Assembly (NCBI RefSeq): GCF_047228825.1 | Contig: NZ_JBFEGN010000005.1 | Span: 32,067 to 96,066 of the forward strand | DNA: 64,000 nt | Origin: Siminovitchia sp047228825 | Lineage (GTDB): Bacteria; Bacillota; Bacilli; Bacillales; Bacillaceae_C | Direction: 5' to 3' | Shown: positions 8,019-15,870 of the stretch, piece after piece | Position numbering within the stretch: the stretch's first letter is position 1 | Layout: every line of letters begins with the position of its first letter | The notes under the pieces: generated by a model | The model's database searches: none | What the model was told of the DNA's origin: nothing | Seen by the model: the letters and a program-made list of their open reading frames with translations, nothing else | Translations under genes and position numbers: made by a program

Positions 8019-8580
8019 ACAACCGATTCCCCTCCATATAACGAATCACCTTGTCAGGCAATAAATATTTTACCGATTTTCCTGTCTTTATCCGGTTTCG
8101 AATCAAGGAGGAAGATATGTCTACCTGCGGAACTTTGACATATTGAATTGGGTACGGTGTTGCCAGCCGGAAATGGGGGCGGTTCGTACCAACGAATCGA
8201 ACAAATTTTACGAGTTCATCAATTTTATGCCAGTTCGGCAAGTACTCCACCATGTCCGCACCGATAATAAAATAAAAATCAACGTCCGGATTTTTTTCTT
8301 TTAATTCATTCATCGTGTCATACGTATATGAACGTCCCTGACGTTCCAATTCAATTGTTTCCAATGAGAACTTCGGGTGGTCTTCAATGGCAAGTTCCAG
8401 CATTTTTAAACGGTCCGACGCATTCGTTCCTGTATTTCTTGTTTTGTGGGGAGGCTCCTGATTTGGCATGAATTTTACTTCATCCAGCCCCAATTGATCA
8501 AGCACTTCATTGGCTATGATTAAATGCCCGAGATGAGGCGGATCAAATGTCCCTCCCAAAATCCCGACTTTTCTTTTCAT
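8008..8580 (-). CDS. nadD: nicotinate-nucleotide adenylyltransferase
   Basis: NadD transfers AMP from ATP to nicotinate mononucleotide, making deamido-NAD. The nucleotidyltransferase signature GGTFDPPHLGH is at residues 9-19 with the HxGH element at 16-19. Adenine-contacting ISSSLIR lies near the C-terminus. The 190-residue length fits bacterial NadD. Spacing to yhbY is 17 bases, with GGGTGA before the ATG. The pathway is cytosolic and essential in most bacteria. Confidence 0.97.
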   Translation of the reverse strand: MKRKVGILGGTFDPPHLGHLIIANEVLDQLGLDEVKFMPNQEPPHKTRNTGTNASDRLKMLELAIEDHPKFSLETIELERQGRSYTYDTMNELKEKNPDVDFYFIIGADMVEYLPNWHKIDELVKFVRFVGTNRPHFRLATPYPIQYVKVPQVDISSSLIRNRIKTGKSVKYLLPDKVIRYMEGNRLYGS

Positions 8581-8597
8581 GCTGTCACCCTTTACAG

Positions 8598-8891
8598 TTA
8601 ACCTGGCAATTCTATCGTTTTGTTTTCCTTCGATTTTTTATATAAGATGATGATTTTTCCGATCAATTGGACAAGTTCAGCACCGGTGCTTTCGATAATG
8701 GCGGCTGCCACCGTCTCCCTGTTTTCTTCACAGTTTTGCAGAACACTGATTTTGATCAGCTCACGGGCTTCCAATGCTTCGTTAATCTGTTTGATCATAT
8801 TCAAATTCACACCGCCTTTTCCAACCTGAAATATAGGGTGGAGATGGTGTGCCTTTGATCGTAAAAAACGTTTTTGTTTTCCTGTTAACAT
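8598..8891 (-). CDS. yhbY: YhbY family CRM-domain RNA-binding protein
   Basis: A 97-residue single CRM domain: LTGKQKRFLRSKAHHLHPIFQVGKGG, then LEARELIKISVL and the C-terminal GAELVQLIGKIIILYKKSKE. CRM proteins bind rRNA precursors during 50S assembly. GGAGG precedes the ATG, and the aroE stop is one base away, so translation is coupled. Named yqeI in B. subtilis. Confidence 0.94.
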   Translation of the reverse strand: MLTGKQKRFLRSKAHHLHPIFQVGKGGVNLNMIKQINEALEARELIKISVLQNCEENRETVAAAIIESTGAELVQLIGKIIILYKKSKENKTIELPG

Positions 8892-8892
8892 A

Positions 8893-9726
8893 TTATCCTC
8901 CCATATGTGCTTTCACAACCTCGGCCATCCGGCCTGCATCGGGTGTGATGCCTGTCCATTTTTCAAACGCGAGCACACCTTGATGGACGAGCATCCCAAC
9001 CCCGTTTTGCGTTTTTGCCCCTTTACGGGCTGCCTGCTTTAAAAATGCCGTTCGTCCAGGGTTATAAATAATATCGGATACAAAGGCACCGGCCGTCAAC
9101 TTGTCGAGCGAAACGGGGCTTTTGCCCTCGGTTGAAGCCATTCCGATCGATGTCGTCTGGATGACTAAAGAATAGTTCCCCATTTCCTTTTCGGCTGCTT
9201 CAAGGGTCAGCGCGCGGGAACTGGCCTCATATGGGCTGGATTTAATTATTTTTTTCGCCTTTTCAATGGTCCTGTTGCATATGTCGATATGTTTGACGCC
9301 GGCCGAAAGCAGCGAAAAGTAAATGGCCTGTGCCGCTCCTCCGGCTCCGATGATAAGGGCCGGTTCGTCTGCCAAATCTTCTTTCCAGTCCATTTGCAGC
9401 GCCCTTACAAATCCCAAGCCGTCCGTGTTATGCCCGACAAATTTGTCATCCTGCCGTACAACCGTATTGACAGCCCCTATTTTTTGCGCAAGCGGGTCTA
9501 TTTCATCAAGAAGCGGGATGACAGCCACTTTATGGGGTACCGTTACGTTGAATCCTTGGACGCCTATCACTTTCATTCCCTCGATCCCGGAAGGCAAATC
9601 CTTTTTAGCAATCCGAAAAGGGTGATAATAAGCGGCGATTCCCAATTTCTCAAATTCTTGATTGTGCATTTGCGGTGATAATGATTGACTGACCGGATCC
9701 CCGATAATTCCATATAATTTCTTCAC
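8893..9726 (-). CDS. aroE: shikimate dehydrogenase (NADP+)
   Basis: AroE reduces 3-dehydroshikimate to shikimate in the aromatic pathway. The substrate domain carries SQSLSPQMHN and the catalytic lysine in FNVTVPHK. NTDGLGF holds the partner aspartate, and the dinucleotide loop is IIGAGGAAQAI. I place the start at a GTG (9726) with AGGAAGG upstream, giving 277 residues, the usual length and N-terminus (VKKLYGIIGDP). A longer frame back to 9780 runs into yqeH and is not supported. Fourth gene from the distal end of the operon. Confidence 0.95.
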   Translation of the reverse strand: MKKLYGIIGDPVSQSLSPQMHNQEFEKLGIAAYYHPFRIAKKDLPSGIEGMKVIGVQGFNVTVPHKVAVIPLLDEIDPLAQKIGAVNTVVRQDDKFVGHNTDGLGFVRALQMDWKEDLADEPALIIGAGGAAQAIYFSLLSAGVKHIDICNRTIEKAKKIIKSSPYEASSRALTLEAAEKEMGNYSLVIQTTSIGMASTEGKSPVSLDKLTAGAFVSDIIYNPGRTAFLKQAARKGAKTQNGVGMLVHQGVLAFEKWTGITPDAGRMAEVVKAHMGG

Positions 9727-9748
9727 AGTCCAACCCTTCCTCTCCCGA

Positions 9749-10855
9749 TTAAATGAGTGATTTACGAAGCATGACGCCAACGCCTTTCGGAGCGTATGCC
9801 GCTACAACCGCGCCTTCGTTGACAGTTACCCAGCCAAGGCCCGAAAACACGATATCCATTTTTTCTTTTTTAATCTTGAATTCGTGGCGGACTAGTTCCG
9901 GAAATGTTTCAAGGCTTTTCTTGCCCGGAGGCTGCAGCAGCTCTCCGGCATGGGCCTTATACAATTCATCCGCTTTTTCAAGTTTTGTGCGGTGGATATC
10001 CAAGCTGTTCGCCAAATAACAGACAAGCGGTCTCCGTCCGCCCTTTACATAATCAAGGCGGGCAAGCCCGCCGAAAAAAAGGGTCTGTCTCTCGTTCAAT
10101 TGATAGACCCGCGGCTTGATTTCTTTTTTTGGCGTAATGGCCTTCAAATCTTCTTTCCCGATAAAATGGGCCATTTGATGATCATTGATGATGCCCGGGG
10201 TATCGACGAGATGTTTGCCGTCCTCCAGCGGAATATTGATCATGTCCAATGTAGTGCCGGGAACCGGAGAAGTGGTAATCACATTTTCTTCCCCGGCAGT
10301 TTCCTTGATGATGCGGTTGATAAAAGTCGATTTCCCTACATTGGTGCATCCGACAACATATACATCCTTCCCATTCCGGAATTTTTCGATCTGTTCCATG
10401 GCTTCCCTGATTTGAAATCCTTTTGCCGAACTGACGAGCAGTACATCGATGGGATTGAGCCCCATTTCCTTCGCTTCTTTCTTCAGCCATAATGCGAGTT
10501 TTGATTTGTTCGTCGATTTCGGCAGCAAATCCACTTTATTTCCAATCAGCATGATCGGGTTATTTCCGATAAATCGCTGCAAGCCGGGAAGCCAGCTTCC
10601 ATTTACATCAAAAATGTCTATCATGTTTACAATTAAGCTGTCCGTTCTCCCAAGCTCGTTCAATATGTGCAGAAAATCATCGTCATTCAGGGAAACGTCC
10701 TGCACCTCGTTATAATGTCTTAACCTGAAACATCTTTGGCAGATGATTTCTTCCTTTTCCAATGCGGAAGGGGGCGTATAACCCACTTTTCCGGGTTCCG
10801 CAGTTTGAATTGCTGCTCCGCAGCCTACGCAATGCATGTCACTGCCGTGATTCAC
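9749..10855 (-). CDS. yqeH: ribosome biogenesis GTPase YqeH
   Basis: A circularly permuted GTPase needed for 30S assembly. An N-terminal zinc finger (MHCVGCG and IICQRCF) precedes permuted G motifs: NKVDLLPK (G4), VSSAKG (G5), GCTNVGKSTFIN (G1) and VDTPG (G3). A C-terminal RNA-binding part follows. The GTG at 10855 overlaps the yqeG stop as GTGA and has GGAGG seven bases upstream, so it is preferred over the ATG at 10870. Product 368 residues, close to the B. subtilis protein. Confidence 0.95.
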   Translation of the reverse strand: MNHGSDMHCVGCGAAIQTAEPGKVGYTPPSALEKEEIICQRCFRLRHYNEVQDVSLNDDDFLHILNELGRTDSLIVNMIDIFDVNGSWLPGLQRFIGNNPIMLIGNKVDLLPKSTNKSKLALWLKKEAKEMGLNPIDVLLVSSAKGFQIREAMEQIEKFRNGKDVYVVGCTNVGKSTFINRIIKETAGEENVITTSPVPGTTLDMINIPLEDGKHLVDTPGIINDHQMAHFIGKEDLKAITPKKEIKPRVYQLNERQTLFFGGLARLDYVKGGRRPLVCYLANSLDIHRTKLEKADELYKAHAGELLQPPGKKSLETFPELVRHEFKIKKEKMDIVFSGLGWVTVNEGAVVAAYAPKGVGVMLRKSLI

Positions 10856-11373
10856 ATCTCTTCCTCCCATTGAATCAGCCCTTTTCGTTTTAAGCTGGCC
10901 ATAATTTTTCTTTCAATCATCCGGTTAAATCGGGTAAAAAATCCATCCGACTGTGCTACAGGAACGACAAGGATCGTGTAAAAACCGGCGCGGTTTCCGC
11001 CAAATATATCTGTTAAAAGCTGATCGCCCACGATGACGGTTTCTTCCCTGGACAGCCCCATTTCTTTTGCAGCCTTCCTGAACCCGGAGCCCAATGGTTT
11101 TCTTGCTTTATGTATAAATGGTATACTTAGCGGTTCCGAAAAAGCTTTCACACGGCTCTGATTATTATTCGATACAATCGTTATTTTCATGTTATTTCTT
11201 TTCATCTCTTCCAGCCAGTCCACAAGTCTCGGTGTGGCATTTGGACGGTCCCACTCAACAAGGGTATTGTCCAAATCTGTAATAATTCCCTTTATACCCT
11301 GGTCTTTCAATTTTTCTGGCTGTAAATGAAATATGCTTTTTAAGTACTCGTTTGGCAAAAATTGTTTTAACAA
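10852..11373 (-). CDS. yqeG: YqeG family HAD IIIA-type phosphatase
   Basis: A 173-residue HAD hydrolase: motif I DLDNTLVEWD, motif II VSNN, a lysine in HKARKPLG and motif III GDQLLTDI. A PGP phosphatase role has been shown for relatives in yeast and plants; the bacterial substrate is less sure. The start is TTG with GAGGTG upstream. This is the first gene of the operon running to yqeM; the 335-base gap upstream holds the DnaA boxes and the divergent sda gene. Confidence 0.9.
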   Translation of the reverse strand: MLKQFLPNEYLKSIFHLQPEKLKDQGIKGIITDLDNTLVEWDRPNATPRLVDWLEEMKRNNMKITIVSNNNQSRVKAFSEPLSIPFIHKARKPLGSGFRKAAKEMGLSREETVIVGDQLLTDIFGGNRAGFYTILVVPVAQSDGFFTRFNRMIERKIMASLKRKGLIQWEEEM

Positions 11374-11497
11374 ATGCGTGCACCTCGTTATTTCTTTTCA
11401 TATGTTCATCATATATAATCTTTATGCTTCTTTCAAAATGTAACAAACGGCAAAAAAACGGATGAAATTTTTCGACAAATTACAGCAACTTTCAAAC

Positions 11498-11596
11498 TGT
11501 GGGTAACTTTATAAACAGAAAAAAGGTTTCCTTGGCAAGGTTGTTAAATCTTATAAACAAATTAACAACAGTTTATCCACCGCCGGTTGTGGATAA
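11498..11596. promoter_or_regulatory. DnaA-box cluster upstream of sda
   Basis: One perfect DnaA box (TGTGGATAA, 11588-11596, inverted) faces TTATCCACC (11573-11581), one mismatch. TGTGGGTAA (11498-11506) has one mismatch. Two TTATAAACA sites (11509-11517 and 11551-11559) have two mismatches each. In B. subtilis DnaA activates sda from such boxes. Confidence 0.75.
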
Positions 11597-11708
11597 AGGA
11601 ACGCTTGTTCCAACGCCTTTTATTTGTTAAAGTGAATATAGCATTCAATGTACTAGTGTATTCTTGAAACAACAACTTTAGAACTTGAATTCCTCTGGAG
11701 GTGGAGCG

Positions 11709-11849
11709 GTGAAAAAGTTGTCAGATGAACTATTGATCGAAACGTATTTTAAGGCAAAAAAATTAAACTTAAACCGTGATTTCATTACGTTGATGGAATT
11801 GGAAATCAAGCGGCGTTCATTGGCCTCGCAAATAGAAGTATCATGTTGA
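11709..11849 (+). CDS. sda: sporulation checkpoint inhibitor Sda
   Basis: Sda is a 46-residue helical hairpin that binds the histidine kinase KinA and blocks phosphorelay entry into sporulation while DNA replication is active or damaged. The translation begins VKKLSDELLIETYFKA and continues LNLNRDFITLMELEIKRR, closely matching the B. subtilis protein. A GTG start follows GGAGGTGG. The DnaA boxes just upstream explain how replication controls it. The gene is short enough to be missed by length filters. It is divergent from yqeG and faces psd. Confidence 0.94.
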   Translation: MKKLSDELLIETYFKAKKLNLNRDFITLMELEIKRRSLASQIEVSC

Positions 11850-11862
11850 GTTCCTATGATGT

Positions 11863-11892
11863 TTAAGCACCTGCTGTTCTCAGGTGCTTAAT
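11863..11892. terminator. bidirectional terminator for sda and psd
   Basis: TTAAGCACCTG and CAGGTGCTTAA arms enclose a 7-base loop; the psd stop codon lies in the right arm. Confidence 0.8.
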
Positions 11893-12685
11893 GATTTTTA
11901 TCGGAATGAAATTGTCCGATCGGGGTTCCCATTTTTACCTCGAATTTCGGCTTGATCTTATCATTCAGTTTGAATCTGTTTTTTTCAAACAACAGGATTA
12001 CCGTAGATCCGAACGAAAAATAGGCCACTTCCTCCCCTTTTTGCCACATTTTGTTGTGATTTGTCACGATGACCGAATTGATGAACATGGCCCCCACTTT
12101 TATCATGGCGACTGATCCGCCATCCGTCATCATTTCTGTAATGACCCGGTAATTTTTCGACAACGCCGACTTGCCGTATTTTAACCCGAACCGGTTTACC
12201 GGGTAAGACCTGCTTCCCCTGGAATAAACGGCCGCCACTTTTCCATTGACCGGACTGTGGATCCTGTGATAATGGGAAGGGCTCAAATAAATGATCATGA
12301 AAATGCCGCCCGAATATTTTTCTGCTTTTTCTTTGCTCCCAAGCATTTCGGAAACCGAATAAGTTTTATTCTTTACTATAATTTCCTTCGTCGGATGAAT
12401 CAACCCGACTTCCTCCAAAACACCATCCACGGGACTCGTAACGATGTCAGGTCTCCGGTCAACCGGGCGTACCGCCGCCTTAAGCTTCCTTGTAAAAAAA
12501 GCATGCAAGTTCGGGTACTGGGCTATATCTTCCAACATTTCTTCATGATTAATCCGATAAAACCTCGCATATGATTTAATGAATGGCCTGCTTAACCGGG
12601 AACATGAAAACCTTTTAAGTGCCCTGGAAGTCAAAGGCCCGTTCGATAACTCAATGAAAAAGCGATACAGTCTCGCCCTCAACAA
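11888..12685 (-). CDS. psd: phosphatidylserine decarboxylase proenzyme
   Basis: Psd converts phosphatidylserine to phosphatidylethanolamine at the membrane. It is made as a proenzyme that cleaves itself before a serine to form the pyruvoyl cofactor; the GST of FSFGSTVILLFE near residue 227 is that site. HYHRIHSPVNG and the TSPVDG element also fit the family. The 265-residue length matches short Gram-positive Psd. The start is TTG with GGAGGTA upstream. It is divergent from pssA, which makes its substrate. Confidence 0.95.
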   Translation of the reverse strand: MLRARLYRFFIELSNGPLTSRALKRFSCSRLSRPFIKSYARFYRINHEEMLEDIAQYPNLHAFFTRKLKAAVRPVDRRPDIVTSPVDGVLEEVGLIHPTKEIIVKNKTYSVSEMLGSKEKAEKYSGGIFMIIYLSPSHYHRIHSPVNGKVAAVYSRGSRSYPVNRFGLKYGKSALSKNYRVITEMMTDGGSVAMIKVGAMFINSVIVTNHNKMWQKGEEVAYFSFGSTVILLFEKNRFKLNDKIKPKFEVKMGTPIGQFHSDKNH

Positions 12686-12779
12686 AAAATACCTCCAAAC
12701 AAAATTCTTCTTAACTTTCTGTTATAGAAACCATATAATGATATAATAAAAAGGCTTATTAAAAAAGGGGGAACCACCT

Positions 12780-13319
12780 ATGTTTTTATCAGAAGTCGTC
12801 GATCATACAATAAAAAAATTAAAGTCCCAAGTTGCCAATGTGCTTTCCTTGATCAATTTGGGCCTTGGGGGATTTGCCATTATTGCCGGCATAAACGGCC
12901 AACTCCACTTAAGCCTTTTACTTATCTTTGTCGCCGCTTTGACCGATCGTTTTGATGGAATGGCAGCCAGAAAACTGCATATTGAATCGGACTTGGGAAA
13001 ACAGCTGGATTCAATGAGTGACATTATTTCGTTCGGTGTTGCTCCCGCCTTGCTATTATACCAAGGAATTTTGAATTTGTTTGGTTTTCCGGGAATATTT
13101 TTTACGGTTTTTTACATTGGCTGCGGGGCATTCCGACTTGCCAGATTTAACATAACCGAGAACAATTGTTACTTTACGGGGCTCCCCATTACTGCCGCGG
13201 GCTGCCTGCTGACATTGAGCTTTTTAGCCGTTCCCTATTTACCGCCCTCATCATTTTTATTTATTACCCTTATACTGTCCTTTCTGATGATCAGTACTTT
13301 TACCCTAAAAAAGATATAA
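12780..13319 (+). CDS. pssA: CDP-diacylglycerol--serine O-phosphatidyltransferase
   Basis: PssA joins serine to CDP-diacylglycerol to make phosphatidylserine. The CDP-alcohol phosphatidyltransferase motif DG-x2-AR-x8-G-x3-D-x3-D is complete: D59 G60, A63 R64, G73, D77 and D81. Several membrane helices follow, in a 179-residue integral membrane protein. ATG with a GGGGG ribosome site. The divergent psd gene completes phosphatidylethanolamine synthesis; about 95 bases of shared promoter region separate them. Confidence 0.95.
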   Translation: MFLSEVVDHTIKKLKSQVANVLSLINLGLGGFAIIAGINGQLHLSLLLIFVAALTDRFDGMAARKLHIESDLGKQLDSMSDIISFGVAPALLLYQGILNLFGFPGIFFTVFYIGCGAFRLARFNITENNCYFTGLPITAAGCLLTLSFLAVPYLPPSSFLFITLILSFLMISTFTLKKI

Positions 13320-13320
13320 C

Positions 13321-13362
13321 AAAAAGCCAGTTGCGCGACATGAAGTGCGAACTGGCTTTTTT
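13321..13362. terminator. terminator downstream of pssA
   Basis: AAAAAGCCAGTT and AACTGGCTTTTT arms with T-runs on both strands can serve pssA and the minus-strand small frame. Confidence 0.8.
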
Positions 13363-13376
13363 ATTGTGCATGTGCA

Positions 13377-13532
13377 TTATCCGCTTGCATTTTCCGGTTT
13401 CCTGCTGTCATAAAGGGCGTCTGTCCTAATCGGCAATTCCTCAAAAACACCTCCTCCCTCATAAATCATCCTTTCCACTTCCAGCTTATATTCAATGAAA
13501 TGATCGGCATCGGGATGATTGATGATGATCAC
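13377..13532 (-). CDS. small hypothetical protein downstream of sigK
   Basis: A 51-residue frame from GTG at 13532, reading VIIINHPDADHFIEYKLEVE then MIYEGGGVFEELPI. It has a balanced, protein-like composition. The frame stays open a further seven codons upstream as ISKYQGR, and the best-spaced ribosome site (AAAGGCG) fits an AUA codon at 13553 rather than the GTG, whose AGGGAAGG is directly adjacent. It starts next to the sigK stop and ends at a terminator, so it could be co-transcribed with sigK. I do not recognise a family. Confidence 0.5.
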   Translation of the reverse strand: MIIINHPDADHFIEYKLEVERMIYEGGGVFEELPIRTDALYDSRKPENASG

Positions 13533-13549
13533 CCTTCCCTGGTATTTAC

Positions 13550-14287
13550 TTATGAATGCTCGCCTTTCTTTTTAATCTGATTCATTTTATCTTTTTCCGC
13601 CCGGTAAAATTCGTGAAACATTTTCATCAAAGCTCTTTTTTCTATCCGGGATACGTAACTTCTGGATATCCCCAATTCTTTTGCTATTTCCCTTTGGGTC
13701 CGCTCCTTCTCAAGATTTAAGCCGAATCGGCCGATAATGACTTCTCTCTCCCGTTCATCCAAAACATTAATATATGCCATTACCTTCTCAAGTTCCATAT
13801 TAAGCTGTATCGTTTCAAAAATATCTTCTGCGTCAGATTTCAACACATCCATCAGGGAAATTTCATTTCCTTCTTTGTCCTGGCCTATGGGGTCATGGAG
13901 CGATACGTCTTTCTTTGTTTTTTTCAGCGCACGCAAATGCATGAGAATCTCATTTTCTATACAGCGCGCGGCATAAGTTGCCAATTTTGTTCCTTTACCA
14001 GTGGAATAGCTCTCAATTGCCTTGATTAATCCAATCGTACCGATTGAGATCAAGTCTTCGGAGTCTTCCCCTGTATTTTCAAAATTTTTGACGATATGGG
14101 CGACAAGCCGAAGATTATGCTCTATTAGAATATTTCGAGCTTCTTCATCTCCGGCTTCCATTCTTTTTAAATATTTTTTTTCGTCTTCAGGAGAAAGCGG
14201 CTGAGGAAATGCATTATTCTTTACGTATGAGACTAAAAAAATAAGTTCTTTCCATAACAGGCCGATTGCCGTCAAGATTCCGGACAA
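13550..14287 (-). CDS. sigK: RNA polymerase sporulation sigma factor sigma-K (pro-form)
   Basis: Sigma-K drives late mother-cell transcription. The 245-residue product is very close to B. subtilis pro-sigma-K. It has a hydrophobic pro-sequence of about 20 residues (ILTAIGLLWKELIFLVS) that SpoIVFB would cut before YVKNNAFPQPLS, then region 2 (NLRLVAHIVKNFENTGEDSE) and region 4 with the helix-turn-helix QREIAKELGISRSYVSRIEK. The gene is continuous, with no skin-type element splitting it. The start is TTG after GGGGGTGAGG. Confidence 0.95.
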   Translation of the reverse strand: MSGILTAIGLLWKELIFLVSYVKNNAFPQPLSPEDEKKYLKRMEAGDEEARNILIEHNLRLVAHIVKNFENTGEDSEDLISIGTIGLIKAIESYSTGKGTKLATYAARCIENEILMHLRALKKTKKDVSLHDPIGQDKEGNEISLMDVLKSDAEDIFETIQLNMELEKVMAYINVLDEREREVIIGRFGLNLEKERTQREIAKELGISRSYVSRIEKRALMKMFHEFYRAEKDKMNQIKKKGEHS

Positions 14288-14320
14288 TTCCTCACCCCCA
14301 TTTTTTTAAGACTTACAACA

Positions 14321-14328
14321 AGTATATG
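14321..14328 (-). promoter_or_regulatory. possible sigma-E/sigma-K -10 element for sigK
   Basis: CATATACT on the minus strand, about 35 bases before the sigK start, resembles the CATA-type -10 of mother-cell sigma factors. I see no convincing -35. Confidence 0.3.
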
Positions 14329-14425
14329 TGTATTTGGGGAGACACTTGCTTGTCCTGGCAAAATAGGCCTGATTGCAACATTCACTTCGTTTTTTAAACA
14401 AGTATGGAAAACAGCTTTTAAGCAT

Positions 14426-14462
14426 AAAAAAACGGGGCGGTCCTTTGGATCTGTCCCCGATT
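14426..14462 (-). terminator. terminator after mtnN
   Basis: Minus-strand CGGGG and CCCCG arms with an imperfect inner stem around AAA are followed by a run of T. Confidence 0.65.
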
Positions 14463-14467
14463 TCCTT

Positions 14468-15160
14468 TTACAAAATCTTGATCATTTCAATGACAAGTGC
14501 AGCGGAATTGGCCGATGCCTTTTCAATGAATTGATCAAATGATATTTCAGATTTTTTTCCGGCAATGTCAGATAATGACCGAATAATCACGAAAGGCGTT
14601 TTAAACTGAAAGGCAGCTTGTGCAATGGCGGCCCCTTCCATTTCAACCGCCTGGAGATCCGGAAATTTCCCCCGGACAAATGCAACCTTTTCCGGGTCGC
14701 TCATGAACGAATCCCCTGTTGCGATCAACCCTTGTTCTGTACGTATTCCCATAATTTTTTCCGCTGCTTTAAGGGCCGCTTCCATTAATGCCGGGTCAGC
14801 TTTATAAGCAGCCGGCATCTGCGGCACCTGCCCATACTCGTAACCGAATGCAGTCGCATCCACGTCATGGTGGCGCACCTCATCCGAAATGACCAGGTCC
14901 CCGATGTTTAGGTCCGGATTATATCCCCCGGCAGATCCGGTGTTAATGACCAGATCAGGTTTGTATTTTTCCAAAAGAATCGCCGCCGACATGGCTGCAT
15001 TAACTTTTCCAATGCCAGATTTTAACAATACGGCCTCTTTTCCTTCAAGAAGCCCTTCCGTAAATTCAAAGCCGCCAATTACATCCGTCTTTGCATTGTC
15101 CATCTTATTTCGCAATAAGGCAACTTCTTCTTCCATTGCCCCGATAATTCCTATTTTCAT
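14468..15160 (-). CDS. mtnN: 5'-methylthioadenosine/S-adenosylhomocysteine nucleosidase
   Basis: MtnN cleaves adenine from methylthioadenosine and S-adenosylhomocysteine, feeding methionine salvage and the activated methyl cycle. The purine phosphorylase-like fold shows GIIGAMEEEVALL at the N-terminus, INTGSAGG, the substrate motif VEMEGAAIAQ and the catalytic aspartate in RSLSDIAGKKS. The 230-residue length is typical. It follows yrrS in the same direction and is the last gene before a terminator. Confidence 0.96.
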   Translation of the reverse strand: MKIGIIGAMEEEVALLRNKMDNAKTDVIGGFEFTEGLLEGKEAVLLKSGIGKVNAAMSAAILLEKYKPDLVINTGSAGGYNPDLNIGDLVISDEVRHHDVDATAFGYEYGQVPQMPAAYKADPALMEAALKAAEKIMGIRTEQGLIATGDSFMSDPEKVAFVRGKFPDLQAVEMEGAAIAQAAFQFKTPFVIIRSLSDIAGKKSEISFDQFIEKASANSAALVIEMIKIL

Positions 15161-15181
15161 GGAAACATGACTCCCGCCTGT

Positions 15182-15808
15182 CTATTGTTTTTTATCATTT
15201 TGTATTAATTTTTTTACTTCAGTCGGCTTCCAGCCTTCACCATCGACCCATTCTATAAAGACTCTGTATGTATCTTCACTGCCCCTGGCTGACACAGTGG
15301 CGATGGCCTGATTTTGACGGTCTTCCCCGCCTTCAATCCACCACAGAATCATGTTGTCTTCCGGAATGTCGACAGCATGGGAAACTGCCTTTAACTTTTC
15401 GTTCCAATCCACTGTACCTTTGTTGTATGATGGCTGATGACCGTTGGTCTGCTCCGTCCCGACCGGTTCCCAATTCGGATCAATGATGACCTTTTCTACA
15501 TTCGGTTCATCACTTTCCTTTTCAATCTTTTCTTCCGGTTCCTCCTCGGATTCTTTTGGCGCTTCATTTTCTTCATTTAATGATTTTTTTGTTTGATCAT
15601 TTTTCTCCTGATCCGCTATCTTTTTGGAGTCCGGCGGGTTAGCAGCCACATCCGGTTCATTCGGGTTGTCTCCGCCGAAAAAAATTCTTCCGCCCACAAT
15701 GAGAATAAGGATGATAACGATCGCAATAAGCGTATTTAAAATGATGTTTGTCTTTCTTCTTTTTGCCCTGAGTTCAGACCGTGAACGCTGATTAAAGTCA
15801 ACCGGCAT
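15182..15808 (-). CDS. yrrS: YrrS family membrane-anchored protein (DUF1510)
   Basis: A 208-residue protein with an Arg-rich cytosolic N-terminus (RSRSELRAKRRKTN), one membrane helix (about 23-45), a long Glu/Lys-rich linker and a C-terminal extracytoplasmic DUF1510 domain (about 125-205, including DNMILWWIEGG and VFIEWVDGEGWKP). In B. subtilis it is next to a class B penicillin-binding protein gene and sporulation-expressed, so a wall-related role is likely but unproven. GGAGGGA precedes the ATG. Confidence 0.88.
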   Translation of the reverse strand: MPVDFNQRSRSELRAKRRKTNIILNTLIAIVIILILIVGGRIFFGGDNPNEPDVAANPPDSKKIADQEKNDQTKKSLNEENEAPKESEEEPEEKIEKESDEPNVEKVIIDPNWEPVGTEQTNGHQPSYNKGTVDWNEKLKAVSHAVDIPEDNMILWWIEGGEDRQNQAIATVSARGSEDTYRVFIEWVDGEGWKPTEVKKLIQNDKKQ

Positions 15809-15870
15809 AATATCCCTCCGTTTCTCATTGACAATATCATATCATGGCCCGGGATGTACGTGAATTATTT

